Assembly (NCBI RefSeq): GCF_011043775.1
Contig: NZ_JAAKXY010000006.1
Coordinates: 1 to 64,000 of the forward strand
Direction of reading: 5' to 3'
Origin: Natronolimnobius sp. AArcel1
GTDB taxonomy: Archaea; Halobacteriota; Halobacteria; Halobacteriales; Natrialbaceae
DNA length: 64,000 nucleotides
The position numbers and the translations under genes are program-made. Positions 1 to 8,535 of this stretch are shown here, piece by piece. How positions within the stretch are numbered: the stretch's first letter is position 1; the number at the start of each line of letters is the position of its first letter. The notes under the pieces were generated by a model. That model ran no database searches. It saw only the letters and a list, made by a program, of their open reading frames with translations, and was not told the origin of the DNA.

Positions 1-174
1 AGAAGGGGGAGGGTCTCTTTGGCGGTGAATGTCGTATCAATACACACTCACACATAAATGGGTCCACGTTCGGCGACCCCGTCATAAACCGATCAGGCGT
101 CACCGAACTACCATGGCTCACATCAGATCCCATCTTAACGGAAGACCGCAGGGGTGGAATCCTCATCTCCTTCG

Positions 175-225
175 GACGTATTTGTAGTCCGTCTGGGGTA
201 CTTAACCCCTTCGGACCGTCCGTCC
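175..225 (-). promoter_or_regulatory. Putative rRNA operon promoter, fourth unit, and start of leader
   Basis: The minus strand has GAAGGGGTTAAGTACCCCAG (core TTAAGTA at 200-206), the same layout as the two units upstream. From here to base 1 the minus strand has no start or coding pattern and would be the 5' leader of the 16S precursor. Checking the 16S start just left of the window would settle this. Confidence 0.5.
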
Positions 226-261
226 AAGTCGACCACACTGAGCGTTTCAGTGCGACCGAAC

Positions 262-305
262 ACATCACATCCGAATGCCCTTGTACACTTAAGGGCATCG
301 GATCG
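262..305 (-). promoter_or_regulatory. Putative rRNA operon promoter, third unit
   Basis: The minus strand carries GATGCCCTTAAGTGTACAAG (core CTTAAG at 288-293) followed by GGGCATTCGGATG. Of the four units this is the closest match to the classical haloarchaeal rRNA promoter. The flanking GATGCC and GGGCATTC also form an inverted repeat around the TATA-like core. Confidence 0.6.
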
Positions 306-349
306 GCGAGCCGCCGGAAATCGCATCCGGGGAGCGCCGTTGCGTACTC

Positions 350-385
350 CAAGAGACGCGCCTTGATTACTTAAGGGCACCGTCT
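350..385 (-). promoter_or_regulatory. Putative rRNA operon promoter, second unit
   Basis: The minus strand reads GGTGCCCTTAAGTAATCAAGG around 361-381. The core CCCTTAAGTA is shared with two further copies to the left. It resembles the Halobacterium rRNA promoter core, TGCCCTTAAGTA followed by an ACAGGG-like run (from memory). It is part of a tandem array on one strand. Confidence 0.55.
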
Positions 386-484
386 TGGTGTCGCATCCGA
401 TCCCGTGTGGGCATGGATGTGCGTTCCTGCCTCCGTGCCGGAATACGGCCGGAGGGCGCGGCGTCGTGCGCCGCGTTGTTCGCA

Positions 485-516
485 TTCATGACGAGGCCCG
501 GGTTCATATATAAGGC
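485..516 (-). promoter_or_regulatory. Putative rRNA operon promoter, upstream-most (leftward)
   Basis: Read on the minus strand this has a TATA box (CTTATATATG, 505-514) followed about 25 bases later by ATGCGAAC (478-486). Haloarchaeal rRNA promoters typically show a TATA element and TGCGAAC near the start site (recalled from Halobacterium). It is the first of four promoter-like units pointing left. No rRNA gene follows to the right, so the operon would lie beyond base 1. That last step is inference. Confidence 0.55.
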
Positions 517-539
517 CGTCGTCTCGAGCGACGAGTGAT

Positions 540-821
540 CTACGTTGATCAGTCTCGTGGAGGCAGTTCCCACGGTGTTTGAGGCTCGAGGAGCGGACGG
601 TGATGAACGCGCAGTTCGCATGGTTTATGCAGCGAAAGTCTCACAATCGACATCTCCTCATGACGTATGGATCATCTCGTCCCCAGCCGTTGTGTCGCGG
701 TTCTCACTCGTGTCACTCGCTTCGAACCGCACACCTGCTCACCAAGAGTGCCTATGGGCGAGTTCGTTCTGCTGGGGCGCAGACCGGAGCGCGTTTAGTG
801 ACTGCCTCAAAACATAATCGT
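540..821. other. Gene-free stretch between rRNA promoters and membrane protein gene
   Basis: Open frames run through here, but none has haloarchaeal coding character. The predicted peptides are rich in Arg, Ser, His and Cys rather than Asp and Glu. No RNA gene or repeat was recognised. Confidence 0.5.
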
Positions 822-1031
822 ATGCGAAAAGAGCGGTTCGTACTGCTGGCGGTGATCGCATTCGCAGTTGTCTTTGCGAGTTTCCTCACGCGCGGCGTTG
901 GCCAGTTACTGATCGGTCGCGACCTCGCAATCTTGCTTTCGGCCCCGATTGCCGTCGTCGGGTTCGGACTCCTAATTTATCTGTTCGTCCGAGCAACACT
1001 CGACGCAGTTGGTGTCTGGACGCTCGAGTGA
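822..1031 (+). CDS. Small two-helix membrane protein
   Basis: A 69-residue protein of unknown function. Two hydrophobic segments are visible: about residues 6-22 (LLAVIAFAVVFASFLTR) and about 34-58 (ILLSAPIAVVGFGLLIYLFV), separated by a short polar loop. The ATG at 822 was chosen because the longer open frame upstream encodes basic, Ser/His-rich sequence untypical of haloarchaea. It lies 72 bases ahead of hisD on the same strand and may be co-transcribed. No family is recognised with certainty; similar small membrane proteins are common in haloarchaea. Confidence 0.7.
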   Translation: MRKERFVLLAVIAFAVVFASFLTRGVGQLLIGRDLAILLSAPIAVVGFGLLIYLFVRATLDAVGVWTLE

Positions 1032-1103
1032 GTGAACACGAGCGCAAACGGAAGAGGGAAACGGTTTTTCGCGCGCCACGCGAACGCGTAGTAGAGAATA
1101 AGC

Positions 1104-2399
1104 ATGGAGATCACTCAAATCGCCGACCTCGGTCCGGATGATCGCATTGCGTTCTTCGAGCGAGACGCGGGGGTCGACGCGATCAGTGGCGATGTCAGCG
1201 AAATTGTCGAGCGAGTCCGAACAGAAGGAGATGTCGCAGTCCGTGAGTACACGAGCGAGTTTGATGGGGTCGAAGTCGGCAATCTCGAGATCACGGATCA
1301 GTGTGAGCGTGCGTACGATTCCCTTGAGGATGACGTTCGTGAGGCAATCGAGGTGGCAGCGACAAACGTACGAGAGTTCCACGACGCGCAAGTGCCCGTT
1401 GACTGGCGTGAGGACTTTAGCCCTGGTCGTGAGCTTGGACGGCGATTCCGCCCAATCGATCGAGTTGGAGTCTACGTTCCTGGTGGCGCTGCGGCGTATC
1501 CCTCGAGTGCGATTATGGGTGTCGTTCCGGCGGTTGTGGCGGGTGTCGACCACGTCACAGTGGTCACGCCACCAGCGGACGAGCTCAACCCGGTCACGCT
1601 GGCAGCGATTCACGCCGCGGGTGCGGACGCGGTCTACAGCGTTGGCGGCGTACAAGCGATTGCGGGGCTCACCTACGGAACGGAGACGATGACGCGAGTA
1701 CAGAAGATCGTTGGCCCAGGGAACAAGTGGGTGACAGCAGCGAAAGCCGAAGTCCGTGGTGATGTCGAGATTGACTTCCTGGCAGGGCCAAGCGAGGTCG
1801 TTGTCGTTGCAGACGAAACGGCAGATCCGGATCTCGTCGCGGCGGAACTTGTTGCACAGGCTGAACACGACCCGAACGCGTCAGTCGTCGCGGTCACCGA
1901 TACGCCAGCGATAGCCGACGCGGTCGTCGATGCTATCGACGAACACGCGAGCGCACGCGAGCGCGAAGAGACAATTCGATCGGCTCTCGAGAACGAGGCA
2001 AGCGGCGTCTTGCTGGCACGGTCGATGAGCGAGGCGATTCTCTTTACTGAGGAGTACGCACCGGAGCATCTCTCGATCCTCGCACGCGATGACGAATCGG
2101 TCCTCGAGCGAATCGACAGTGCGGGGAGTGTGTTCCTCGGGCCGAACACGCCAGTTGCGGCTGGCGACTATGCAAGCGGGACCAACCACGTGTTGCCGAC
2201 CAACGGTGGGGCACGCGTCACTGGCGGACTCTCTGTCGAGACGTTCATGCGGTCGACAACCGTCCAGCGACTCTCGAGTGAGGGGCTCTCTGAGATCGGT
2301 GAGACGGTAACGACGCTTGCGGATGCAGAGGGACTCGAGGCGCATGCCGAAAGTGTTCGACTGCGACTGGACGAACAGCCAGACGAGCACAGCCAGTAG
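1104..2399 (+). CDS. hisD: Histidinol dehydrogenase
   Basis: A 431-residue cytoplasmic enzyme of the last step of histidine synthesis, oxidising L-histidinol to L-histidine with two NAD+. Family landmarks are clear: the glycine-rich GVYVPGGAAAYPSS, VGPGNKWVTAAK, DFLAGPSEVVV, the EHDPNASVV segment, the EYAPEHL segment that carries a catalytic and zinc-binding His, and NHVLPTNGGARVTGGL near the C-terminus. Length is normal for the family (about 430). The ATG at 1104 gives the expected short N-terminus. No other his gene is nearby, as is usual in haloarchaea, where the pathway genes are scattered. Confidence 0.96.
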   Translation: MEITQIADLGPDDRIAFFERDAGVDAISGDVSEIVERVRTEGDVAVREYTSEFDGVEVGNLEITDQCERAYDSLEDDVREAIEVAATNVREFHDAQVPVDWREDFSPGRELGRRFRPIDRVGVYVPGGAAAYPSSAIMGVVPAVVAGVDHVTVVTPPADELNPVTLAAIHAAGADAVYSVGGVQAIAGLTYGTETMTRVQKIVGPGNKWVTAAKAEVRGDVEIDFLAGPSEVVVVADETADPDLVAAELVAQAEHDPNASVVAVTDTPAIADAVVDAIDEHASAREREETIRSALENEASGVLLARSMSEAILFTEEYAPEHLSILARDDESVLERIDSAGSVFLGPNTPVAAGDYASGTNHVLPTNGGARVTGGLSVETFMRSTTVQRLSSEGLSEIGETVTTLADAEGLEAHAESVRLRLDEQPDEHSQ

Positions 2400-2598
2400 G
2401 GTCGGAGGCTCCAACACTTTCTCTCGCAGGTCGCGGAACCAGCAACTGCCGCGGCTGCGATGTACGCTGCTGTTGTCTGTGTACGACTACAGATCAACCT
2501 GTCAGACAGTGCAGTACTCGTACTATATAGAGGCTCAGACATGACATACCACATAATGTGGCCCGAACGAATATCTATGACTCTTGTGCATAACTCGT

Positions 2599-4353
2599 AT
2601 GAAGAATCCGGTGACAGCGTTCTTTTCCCGTCGGCAGACGTCCGAGACGACACACGAGTCGGCGAGTGATGACACCGCTGTCGAGACAAACCGGGATGAA
2701 TCGGAAGAGCAAACCACTGCGGCCGACCAAGCGGCGACAGAGACGACAACCGATGCGTCTGCCTCGAGCGACGAGACTGCAGAAACACACACGGAAACTG
2801 CAGCACAGACAGCGTCTGATGGTGGCCAGATACGCGTGGGTGCGACTGATGCAGACGAGTCAACACCAACGCAGCCAGCGCACCCAGACCAACATGCTGG
2901 CGGCAGCAGTATGGACGCAGAAACGTTGTTCGAGCTGTTGCCACAGCCAGCGTTTGCGATTGGTCCAGCACATCAGATCGTCGGCTGGAACCGCGAAGCA
3001 GCCCTGCTAACGGGAATCGATCGGGAAGACGCACTCGGAAAGGATGCAGCGACGGTCTTCTTCCGAGATAGTCGGACGAAAACGCTCGCAGATACGGTCC
3101 TCGAGCGACCGCATGCTGCACACCAAGAAAGCGGCATTGCGCAATTGACCCGTGATCGACATGCCTACGAGCGCGAGAGTGAACTCGAGGATGCCAACGG
3201 TGAGACGGTGTGCGTTCGTTCGGTTGCGACGCCAGTGTACGAGGACGACGAACTCCAGAGCGTGATGCAACTCGTTCAAGACACCACAGCGGTTGTTCGC
3301 CGGCACGAGGCGATGGCGGAGTTGGTCACAGAGGCGACTGAAACCGGCCAGGCAATCACGAACGGCCGACTCTCGAGTCGGGTTGAGTATACGGACAACG
3401 CGGGCGTTCTTGATGAGGATAGCCGACAGCTTGCGGCGACGATCAACGAGATTGCGGCTCACGTGGAGGAGGTAATCCATGGACTCAGCGACGAAATCGA
3501 GGATCTCTCATCCGACGCAGTCGAAATCTCGGATGCAGCAGATGAGGCTGACGAGCAGGTCCGCGAGCAAACCCGTTCGATTCGAACGATCGTCACCGAA
3601 ATCAGCGACCTCAGTGCAACGATGGAAGAAGTCGCAGCGAGTTCAGATCAGGTCTCTGCGGCGGCCGAACAGGCACAGGCTGCAGCGGCAGACGGCGTCG
3701 GCGTCAGCCAGAGCGCACGCAAAGAGATGGACGATGTCCTCGAGACCTCCGATGACCTCGTCGAGACCGTGACGAAACTCGAGCAGCGGGTGGCTGAGAT
3801 CGATGGCGTCATCGACGTGATCAACGACATCGCCGATCAGACGAACTTGCTCGCGTTGAACGCGAACATCGAGGCCGCACAGGCTGGCGAAGACGGCGAT
3901 GGGTTTGCGGTCGTCGCAAACGAGGTGCAGTCACTGGCCAGCGAGACGAAAGAGCATACAAATCAGATCTCATCTCGCGTCCGGGATCTACAGGGTCGGA
4001 CCGAAGAGACCGTGGAAGCGACCGAGCAGACGAACGACAGTGTCACGAGCGCGAACGACGGGATCGACGAGGCCATTTCGAACCTCGAGGAGATCGCTGA
4101 GGCGGTCGACGAAGCCGCACTGGGGATTACACAGATTGCCGAAGCCAACGACGATCAAGCCGCATCGGTCGAAGAGGTTGCCTCTGAGGCCGACGGTGTC
4201 GCAACTGATGCGGATCAGATCGAAGCACGAATCGCAGAAGTCACTTCGCGGACGAATGCCCAGCGCGACGCCGTCGAAGAGATGGTCGAGTACGTCGAGC
4301 AGTTGAATACCGATCAGCGCGTTGATGGTATTGAGGAACAACAGCGACCGTAA
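2599..4353 (+). CDS. Soluble methyl-accepting chemotaxis transducer with PAS domain
   Basis: A 584-residue Htr-type transducer that would signal to CheA/CheW. Residues about 15-100 are a low-complexity linker rich in Thr, Glu, Asp and Ala. A PAS-like sensor follows at about 103-215 (FELLPQPAFAIGP, IVGWNREA). The rest is the long coiled-coil signalling domain with the conserved hairpin tip ADQTNLLALNANIEAAQAGE. No transmembrane helix is visible, so it should be cytoplasmic and sense an internal cue. An ATG at 2599 (MKNPVTAFF) is preferred over a TTG five codons upstream. The ligand or cofactor of the PAS domain cannot be told from sequence. It stands alone, with no che genes nearby. Confidence 0.93.
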   Translation: MKNPVTAFFSRRQTSETTHESASDDTAVETNRDESEEQTTAADQAATETTTDASASSDETAETHTETAAQTASDGGQIRVGATDADESTPTQPAHPDQHAGGSSMDAETLFELLPQPAFAIGPAHQIVGWNREAALLTGIDREDALGKDAATVFFRDSRTKTLADTVLERPHAAHQESGIAQLTRDRHAYERESELEDANGETVCVRSVATPVYEDDELQSVMQLVQDTTAVVRRHEAMAELVTEATETGQAITNGRLSSRVEYTDNAGVLDEDSRQLAATINEIAAHVEEVIHGLSDEIEDLSSDAVEISDAADEADEQVREQTRSIRTIVTEISDLSATMEEVAASSDQVSAAAEQAQAAAADGVGVSQSARKEMDDVLETSDDLVETVTKLEQRVAEIDGVIDVINDIADQTNLLALNANIEAAQAGEDGDGFAVVANEVQSLASETKEHTNQISSRVRDLQGRTEETVEATEQTNDSVTSANDGIDEAISNLEEIAEAVDEAALGITQIAEANDDQAASVEEVASEADGVATDADQIEARIAEVTSRTNAQRDAVEEMVEYVEQLNTDQRVDGIEEQQRP

Positions 4354-4455
4354 TCACTGATTGCGTGCAATTTTCAGGTAGATAGGTTCAAATTTGAGTA
4401 ATTCAGGCGGAGTACGAACTGGTTTTACGGTCACCCATCACGTAGGGTAGCGAAG

Positions 4456-4671
4456 ATGCAACCGCGTACTGTCGACCCGACCGACGCGCGGGTCCTCGAG
4501 CGGAATTACGACTACGCGCAGCGAAACGCTCGGCTCTTGTCGATGTGGTATGAGTGTGACCTCGAGCGGATGATCGAACTGTTGGCGGAAAATGGCGTTG
4601 AACTGTCGGCAAACGACGAGCAGTTATTCGGAACGTACTATCACTCAGTGAAGCGACGGTCGGCAGTCTGA
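4456..4671 (+). CDS. Small hypothetical protein
   Basis: A 71-residue acidic, probably helical protein with no recognised domain (begins MQPRTVDPTDARVLERNYDY). Composition is haloarchaeal (DLERMIELLAENGVEL), and it has its own ATG and a clean position between two genes on the same strand, so it is likely real. Function unknown. There are 130 bases between its stop and the Fe-S carrier gene. Confidence 0.65.
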   Translation: MQPRTVDPTDARVLERNYDYAQRNARLLSMWYECDLERMIELLAENGVELSANDEQLFGTYYHSVKRRSAV

Positions 4672-4801
4672 GACCTGTTGTCGACTGGCCACAGACAGAC
4701 CTCGAGCGACCGAACTGGTGAGCCGAGCGTGTCGCGTCCGGTATCGGCGCTTCAGTCTCGAGGGCGTCACAGTTAACATCGTCGCGCGTGAATACGTTTG
4801 T

Positions 4802-5176
4802 ATGAGCACGGATAGCGTCGACGGCGGGACGGCAGACACCCAGCCTGAGATTGAAGTAACCGAAATCGCTGCCGAACAGGCTCGAGACCTCCTCGAGGGA
4901 GAAGGGATGGATCCAGCGGAAGCCGGATTGCGATTGTTCGTTCAGCAGGGTGGTTGTGCTGGCCTCTCCTATGGGATGCGCTTCGACGATGCGCCTGATG
5001 AGGACGATACGATCTACGAACACCACGAGCTACGCGTATTCGTCGATCCGGCGAGTATGAAGTACATCGAGGGAAGTATCCTCGATTACGAAAGCGGTCT
5101 GCAGGCCGAAGGGTTCCACGTCGAGAACCCGAACGTTGTCAGTGAGTGTGGCTGTGGCGAGTCGTTCCGAACCTAA
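4802..5176 (+). CDS. HesB/IscA/ErpA-type iron-sulfur cluster carrier
   Basis: A 124-residue A-type carrier that transfers Fe-S clusters to target enzymes. The three family cysteines are present: the first in QQGGCAGLSYGM (about residue 60) and the CGCG pair near the end (SECGCGESF). The ATG at 4802 is chosen because residues 8-20 from it already precede the domain (IEVTEIAAEQARDLLE); the open frame upstream is basic and unlikely to be coding. It is followed convergently by dodecin. A NifU-like scaffold gene lies far away at 56.6 kb. Confidence 0.93.
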   Translation: MSTDSVDGGTADTQPEIEVTEIAAEQARDLLEGEGMDPAEAGLRLFVQQGGCAGLSYGMRFDDAPDEDDTIYEHHELRVFVDPASMKYIEGSILDYESGLQAEGFHVENPNVVSECGCGESFRT

Positions 5177-5190
5177 TTTTTTGCGACTGC

Positions 5191-5391
5191 TTATTCCTCG
5201 AGTTTGAACGCGACGGTGACTTCAGCCTGGTACTCGCGGTCGTCAGCACTGGCAATTTCGACGCCGAGCTCGTCGACTTCGACCCAGTGGACGTTTTGCA
5301 GAGTCTCTTCAGCGCGGTCGATTGCGTCGTCTGCGGCTGCGTCGAAGCTTTCTGGGCTGGTTCCGATGAGCGTGATCTTTTTGAAAACCAT
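5191..5391 (-). CDS. Dodecin, flavin storage protein
   Basis: A 66-residue protein of the dodecin family, which forms hollow dodecamers that bind flavins. It starts [16 protein letters not shown], very like the Halobacterium salinarum dodecin, and keeps Trp36 (NVHWVEV), the residue whose indole stacks on the isoalloxazine ring in that protein. Start at 5391: the frame remains open 18 codons further, but a TATA box lies about 28-37 bases before this ATG. Its gene ends 14 bases from the convergent iscA-type gene. Confidence 0.93.
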   Translation of the reverse strand: MVFKKITLIGTSPESFDAAADDAIDRAEETLQNVHWVEVDELGVEIASADDREYQAEVTVAFKLEE

Positions 5392-5418
5392 AGCGAGTGT
5401 TTGTACCGGCGACAGAAA

Positions 5419-5428
5419 CTTAAATATA
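5419..5428 (-). promoter_or_regulatory. TATA box of the dodecin gene
   Basis: The minus strand reads TATATTTAAG about 28-37 bases before the dodecin ATG. This gives a very short or absent leader, as is common for haloarchaeal mRNAs, and supports the chosen start. Confidence 0.55.
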
Positions 5429-5500
5429 CGCCGTGCAGCAGCCAAGCGGTTGCTGCGAGTAGTGTGAACGTTTTTGAGGGCGCCAGTACCATGTCAGTAC

Positions 5501-6712
5501 ATGCCAACGGCTGACGATCCGATCGATGTCGCGGAGATCGATGAGTTGACGCCGCCAAACCGGACGCTAATGGGGCCGGGGCCGAGTGATGTCCATCCAC
5601 GCGTGTTGCAAGCGATGAGTACGCCGCTGGTTGGCCATCTCGATCCCTCGTTTGTCGAGATTATGGACGAGGTACAGGCGTTGTTACGCGACACCTTCAG
5701 GACAGACAATCAGTGGACGATTCCCGTTTCGGGCACTGGGTCGGCCGCAATGGAGGCTGCGATTGGCAACGTCGTCGAACCGGGCGATACGATGCTTGTC
5801 CCGACGAACGGCTACTTTGGGGACCGGATGGCCTCGATGGCCCGCCGAGCAGGCGGCGAGGTCGTCGAGGTTGAGGCTCCCTGGGGCGAACCGCTCGAGC
5901 CCGCAGCCGTTTCAGACGCGCTGGCCGAACACGACCCTGACGTGTTCGGATTCGTCCATGCCGAAACGAGTACTGGGGTTCGCCAGCCCAACGTTCCAGA
6001 ACTGACTGCAGCGGCTCACGACCACGACGCGCTGGTGATCGCCGACACCGTCACTTCCATCGGCGGGGTAGAGCTGCACGTCGACGACTGGGGGATTGAC
6101 GTAGCCTACGCGGGCCCCCAGAAGTGTCTCTCCTGTCCACCGGGAGCCAGTCCACTCACGCTTTCGGATACGGCGATGGAAAAAGTTCTCTCGCGCGAGG
6201 AAGACCCACGCTCGTGGTACCTCGATCTCTCCCTGCTCGAGGGCTACTGGGGCGAGGATCGGTCGTATCACCACACTGCACCAGTCACGAACGTCTATGC
6301 GCTTCGCGAGGCACTCCGCCTCGTTACAGAGGAGGGAATCGAACAGCGCTGGCAGCGCCACGAACACCTCGCGGGTGCGCTCAAAGCTGGCGTCGAAGCA
6401 ATGGGCCTCGAGATGAACGCGCCCGATGAGTACTGGCTCCCGAGCCTGAACGCCGTCCGTGTTCCTGAGGGGATCGACGACGGCGCAGTCTGTTCGGAAC
6501 TGCTCGAGCGCTACGATCTCGAGATTGCAAGCGGATTAGGCGACCTCGACGGTGAAATCTTCCGCATCGGGTGTATGGGCCACTCCGCGCGCCCGGAGAA
6601 CGTGATCTACGTGGTGACGGCACTCGGCGATGTGCTCGAGTCGATGGGCGCGGACGTCGATCCGGGCGTAGGTGTCACTGCGACGCGGACGGCACTCAGA
6701 AAAAGCGAGTAG
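5501..6712 (+). CDS. PLP-dependent aminotransferase, alanine-glyoxylate/serine-pyruvate type
   Basis: A 403-residue class V aminotransferase. Family signs are the start LMGPGPSDVHPRVLQAM, GTGSAAMEAAIGNVVEPGD, and the PLP lysine in YAGPQKCLSCPPG with the preceding ADTVTSIGG (cofactor aspartate). Members convert alanine plus glyoxylate to pyruvate plus glycine, or use serine. Which amino acid is used here cannot be decided by eye. The start at 5501 (MPTADDP) is preferred over an upstream TTG. Single transcription unit. Confidence 0.9.
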   Translation: MPTADDPIDVAEIDELTPPNRTLMGPGPSDVHPRVLQAMSTPLVGHLDPSFVEIMDEVQALLRDTFRTDNQWTIPVSGTGSAAMEAAIGNVVEPGDTMLVPTNGYFGDRMASMARRAGGEVVEVEAPWGEPLEPAAVSDALAEHDPDVFGFVHAETSTGVRQPNVPELTAAAHDHDALVIADTVTSIGGVELHVDDWGIDVAYAGPQKCLSCPPGASPLTLSDTAMEKVLSREEDPRSWYLDLSLLEGYWGEDRSYHHTAPVTNVYALREALRLVTEEGIEQRWQRHEHLAGALKAGVEAMGLEMNAPDEYWLPSLNAVRVPEGIDDGAVCSELLERYDLEIASGLGDLDGEIFRIGCMGHSARPENVIYVVTALGDVLESMGADVDPGVGVTATRTALRKSE

Positions 6713-6718
6713 CCGGGA

Positions 6719-7042
6719 TTACGCGGAGACGCGCGGGCCCGGTGGCGCGCGTTCGACCTGATAGTCGTCTCCGTCGACGACGATAATCGCCCACTCATAA
6801 CTGGGCTCGGCCTGGGTCAGTTTCTCCTCGAGCGCGTCTGCATCGTCGGGTTCAGCGACGAAACAGTGGAACTTCCCTGACGACGATGTCGGAAGTTCGC
6901 CATACTCGAGAACGGTGTTTACGTGGACAACTTTCCATGCTCGTTCAGCACGGAACTCTGGACCGGTACCCTCGACGGTGTACCCTAGCTCGGCAAAGAT
7001 CGACCTGGCCTGCTCGACGAGACGCATGTTAACAGGTCCCAT
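6719..7042 (-). CDS. Conserved haloarchaeal hypothetical protein
   Basis: A 107-residue acidic protein without a recognised catalytic motif. It starts MGPVNMRLVEQARSIFAEL, has a WKVVHVNTVLEYGEL strand region, a Ser-rich turn and a polar C-terminus. The pattern suggests a small alpha/beta fold of the uncharacterised haloarchaeal DUF7116-like type (recalled name, not verified). A second ATG at 7027 (MRLVEQ) could be the true start. Convergent with the aminotransferase gene, six bases apart. Confidence 0.75.
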   Translation of the reverse strand: MGPVNMRLVEQARSIFAELGYTVEGTGPEFRAERAWKVVHVNTVLEYGELPTSSSGKFHCFVAEPDDADALEEKLTQAEPSYEWAIIVVDGDDYQVERAPPGPRVSA

Positions 7043-7218
7043 TCATCCATAGGTATGTCACACCACAGCATAAACGTTGGTGTCTGACGCAGTATCGCCG
7101 GAACCAGCATCAAACTAAATTATTTGAAGACAAGTAAGAGAGTCGATCCAGAACAAGTAAACAATCGTCGCTTATAGAGCGAATTTACTTAAAATGTATC
7201 GAATAGCCATGGCCAGAG

Positions 7219-7464
7219 TCACTCGTGGGCAGCATCCCACTCGGTCGGCTTGCGGAAGTTCCCACACTGGTTGCACTTGATGCGGCCCATGGAGTCCATC
7301 GCGTTGTCGAAACTCTCGCAGTTCGAACAGAACCAGCCGTATCGGCGGTCTGCGTCTCGAGACTCGTAGGCGACGAGAAACGGGCCTTTCGACCCGCGGT
7401 CGCCGTCTGTCTGTGAGACGTAGACGGTCTCTCCCTCCGGCGTTGCGGTCCGTTGCATACACAC
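7219..7464 (-). CDS. Small zinc-ribbon protein (DUF5816-like)
   Basis: An 81-residue protein with two CxxC pairs: WFCSNCESF and IKCNQCGNF, a treble-clef or zinc-ribbon arrangement. The ending RKPTEWDAAHE is shared, as far as I recall, by a haloarchaeal family called DUF5816. The function is unknown; zinc binding is inferred from the cysteines. ATG at 7464 (MCMQRT) or 7458 (MQRT) may be the start. Confidence 0.8.
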   Translation of the reverse strand: MCMQRTATPEGETVYVSQTDGDRGSKGPFLVAYESRDADRRYGWFCSNCESFDNAMDSMGRIKCNQCGNFRKPTEWDAAHE

Positions 7465-7590
7465 GCATACTCACGCTCGGAATAAATGACTGTCCGTCTC
7501 TGTCACGAACGGGTGCGGTATGAGAGCATTACCCACCTCTGGCAGCAATAACTGAAACCTTTACCCGCGCGGAAATCGTTCGAACGAGTA

Positions 7591-8001
7591 ATGTCGTTGG
7601 TCGTGGTCCCCGTTCGCTACCCCCTGTCGAAACACTCTCGTCGAACGCTCGAGCGCGCTATTGACGTTGCTCGCGAACGGGATGCAGCGTTGACCGTCCT
7701 TCACGTCGATCTCTATCAAAACGGGAAAAAAGTAACGCGAATCGACCTCAAAAACGCTGTCGAGCAGACGACCGGCCCAATCGAGAACGCTCGGTACGTC
7801 GTTCGCACTGGCTTTCTGGTCGAAGAAAGTATTCTTGACGAGGTCGCAGCCGAAGAAGCCGATGCCGTCGTCATCGGACGAAAACAGGCCAGTCGCCTGC
7901 GACGGATCTTCCAGCGTTTTACCGACAATCCCGATATCGAACGCTATCTGCGCGATCACCTCGACTGTGACGTCATTACCGTTGAAGGCGCACGCGCGTA
8001 G
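7591..8001 (+). CDS. Universal stress protein family protein
   Basis: A 136-residue single UspA domain: it opens with VVVPVRYPLSKHSRRTLERA, then ALTVLHVD and a central DAVVIGRKQ strand. The usual ATP-binding motif GxxGx9GS after this strand is not visible (here GRKQASRLRRIF), so nucleotide binding is doubtful. Its stop codon ends directly at base 8001 and a second, convergent usp gene ends at 8002. Confidence 0.87.
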   Translation: MSLVVVPVRYPLSKHSRRTLERAIDVARERDAALTVLHVDLYQNGKKVTRIDLKNAVEQTTGPIENARYVVRTGFLVEESILDEVAAEEADAVVIGRKQASRLRRIFQRFTDNPDIERYLRDHLDCDVITVEGARA

Positions 8002-8442
8002 CTACTCCGGGCCAGCATTTCGAACGACGAACACCGGCATCGACGCATTGTCGACGACGCGCTCTGAAACGCTCCCGAGCGACGTCACCTTCTCTCGAGG
8101 ACTCTTTCCTTGCGTCCCAATCACGATCAGCCCGATATCGTTGTCATCAGCATACTCGAGAATTGTCTTCGCGGGTGTCCCCTGGCGAACCGAACCGGTC
8201 GCCTCGAGGCCTTCAGTCGCCGCCTGCTCCTGAATCGCACCGATAGCGTCGTCGCCCTCCTCAGTGAGTGAGCGCTCGAGATCAGATCCGGCCTCGCCAC
8301 CTGCCGCCGCCGTAATTCTGCTATCAACGACGTAGAGTGCGTGTATCGTGGCGTCGTTGTCCGCTGCGATCGGAAGCGCGTGTGAGAGAGTTTCACGAAC
8401 AGTGTCGCTGCCGTCGGTCGGGATGAGAATATCGTCGTACAT
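8002..8442 (-). CDS. Universal stress protein, ATP-binding type
   Basis: A 146-residue UspA protein with the full pattern: ILIPTDGSDTVRETLSHAL at the N-terminus and VIGTQGKSPREKVTSLGSVS near the end, which fits GxxGx9GS of ATP-binding members. These proteins are small cytoplasmic nucleotide-binding stress factors. It ends tail to tail with the other usp gene, the two stop codons touching. Different motifs in the two suggest separate roles rather than a recent duplication. Confidence 0.93.
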   Translation of the reverse strand: MYDDILIPTDGSDTVRETLSHALPIAADNDATIHALYVVDSRITAAAGGEAGSDLERSLTEEGDDAIGAIQEQAATEGLEATGSVRQGTPAKTILEYADDNDIGLIVIGTQGKSPREKVTSLGSVSERVVDNASMPVFVVRNAGPE

Positions 8443-8535
8443 CGTCTCGAGTGACTAGTCGTCCAGTATGAACATAAAAGCATCCGCAGTGCCCACGACG
8501 ACGGAACACTGGGCCGATACGGACGGCGTTCTACC

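Noticed and set aside
1-540. Possible 16S or 5S rRNA remains at the left edge
   Set aside because: No conserved rRNA sequence is seen. The promoter-like repeats fit a leader region instead.
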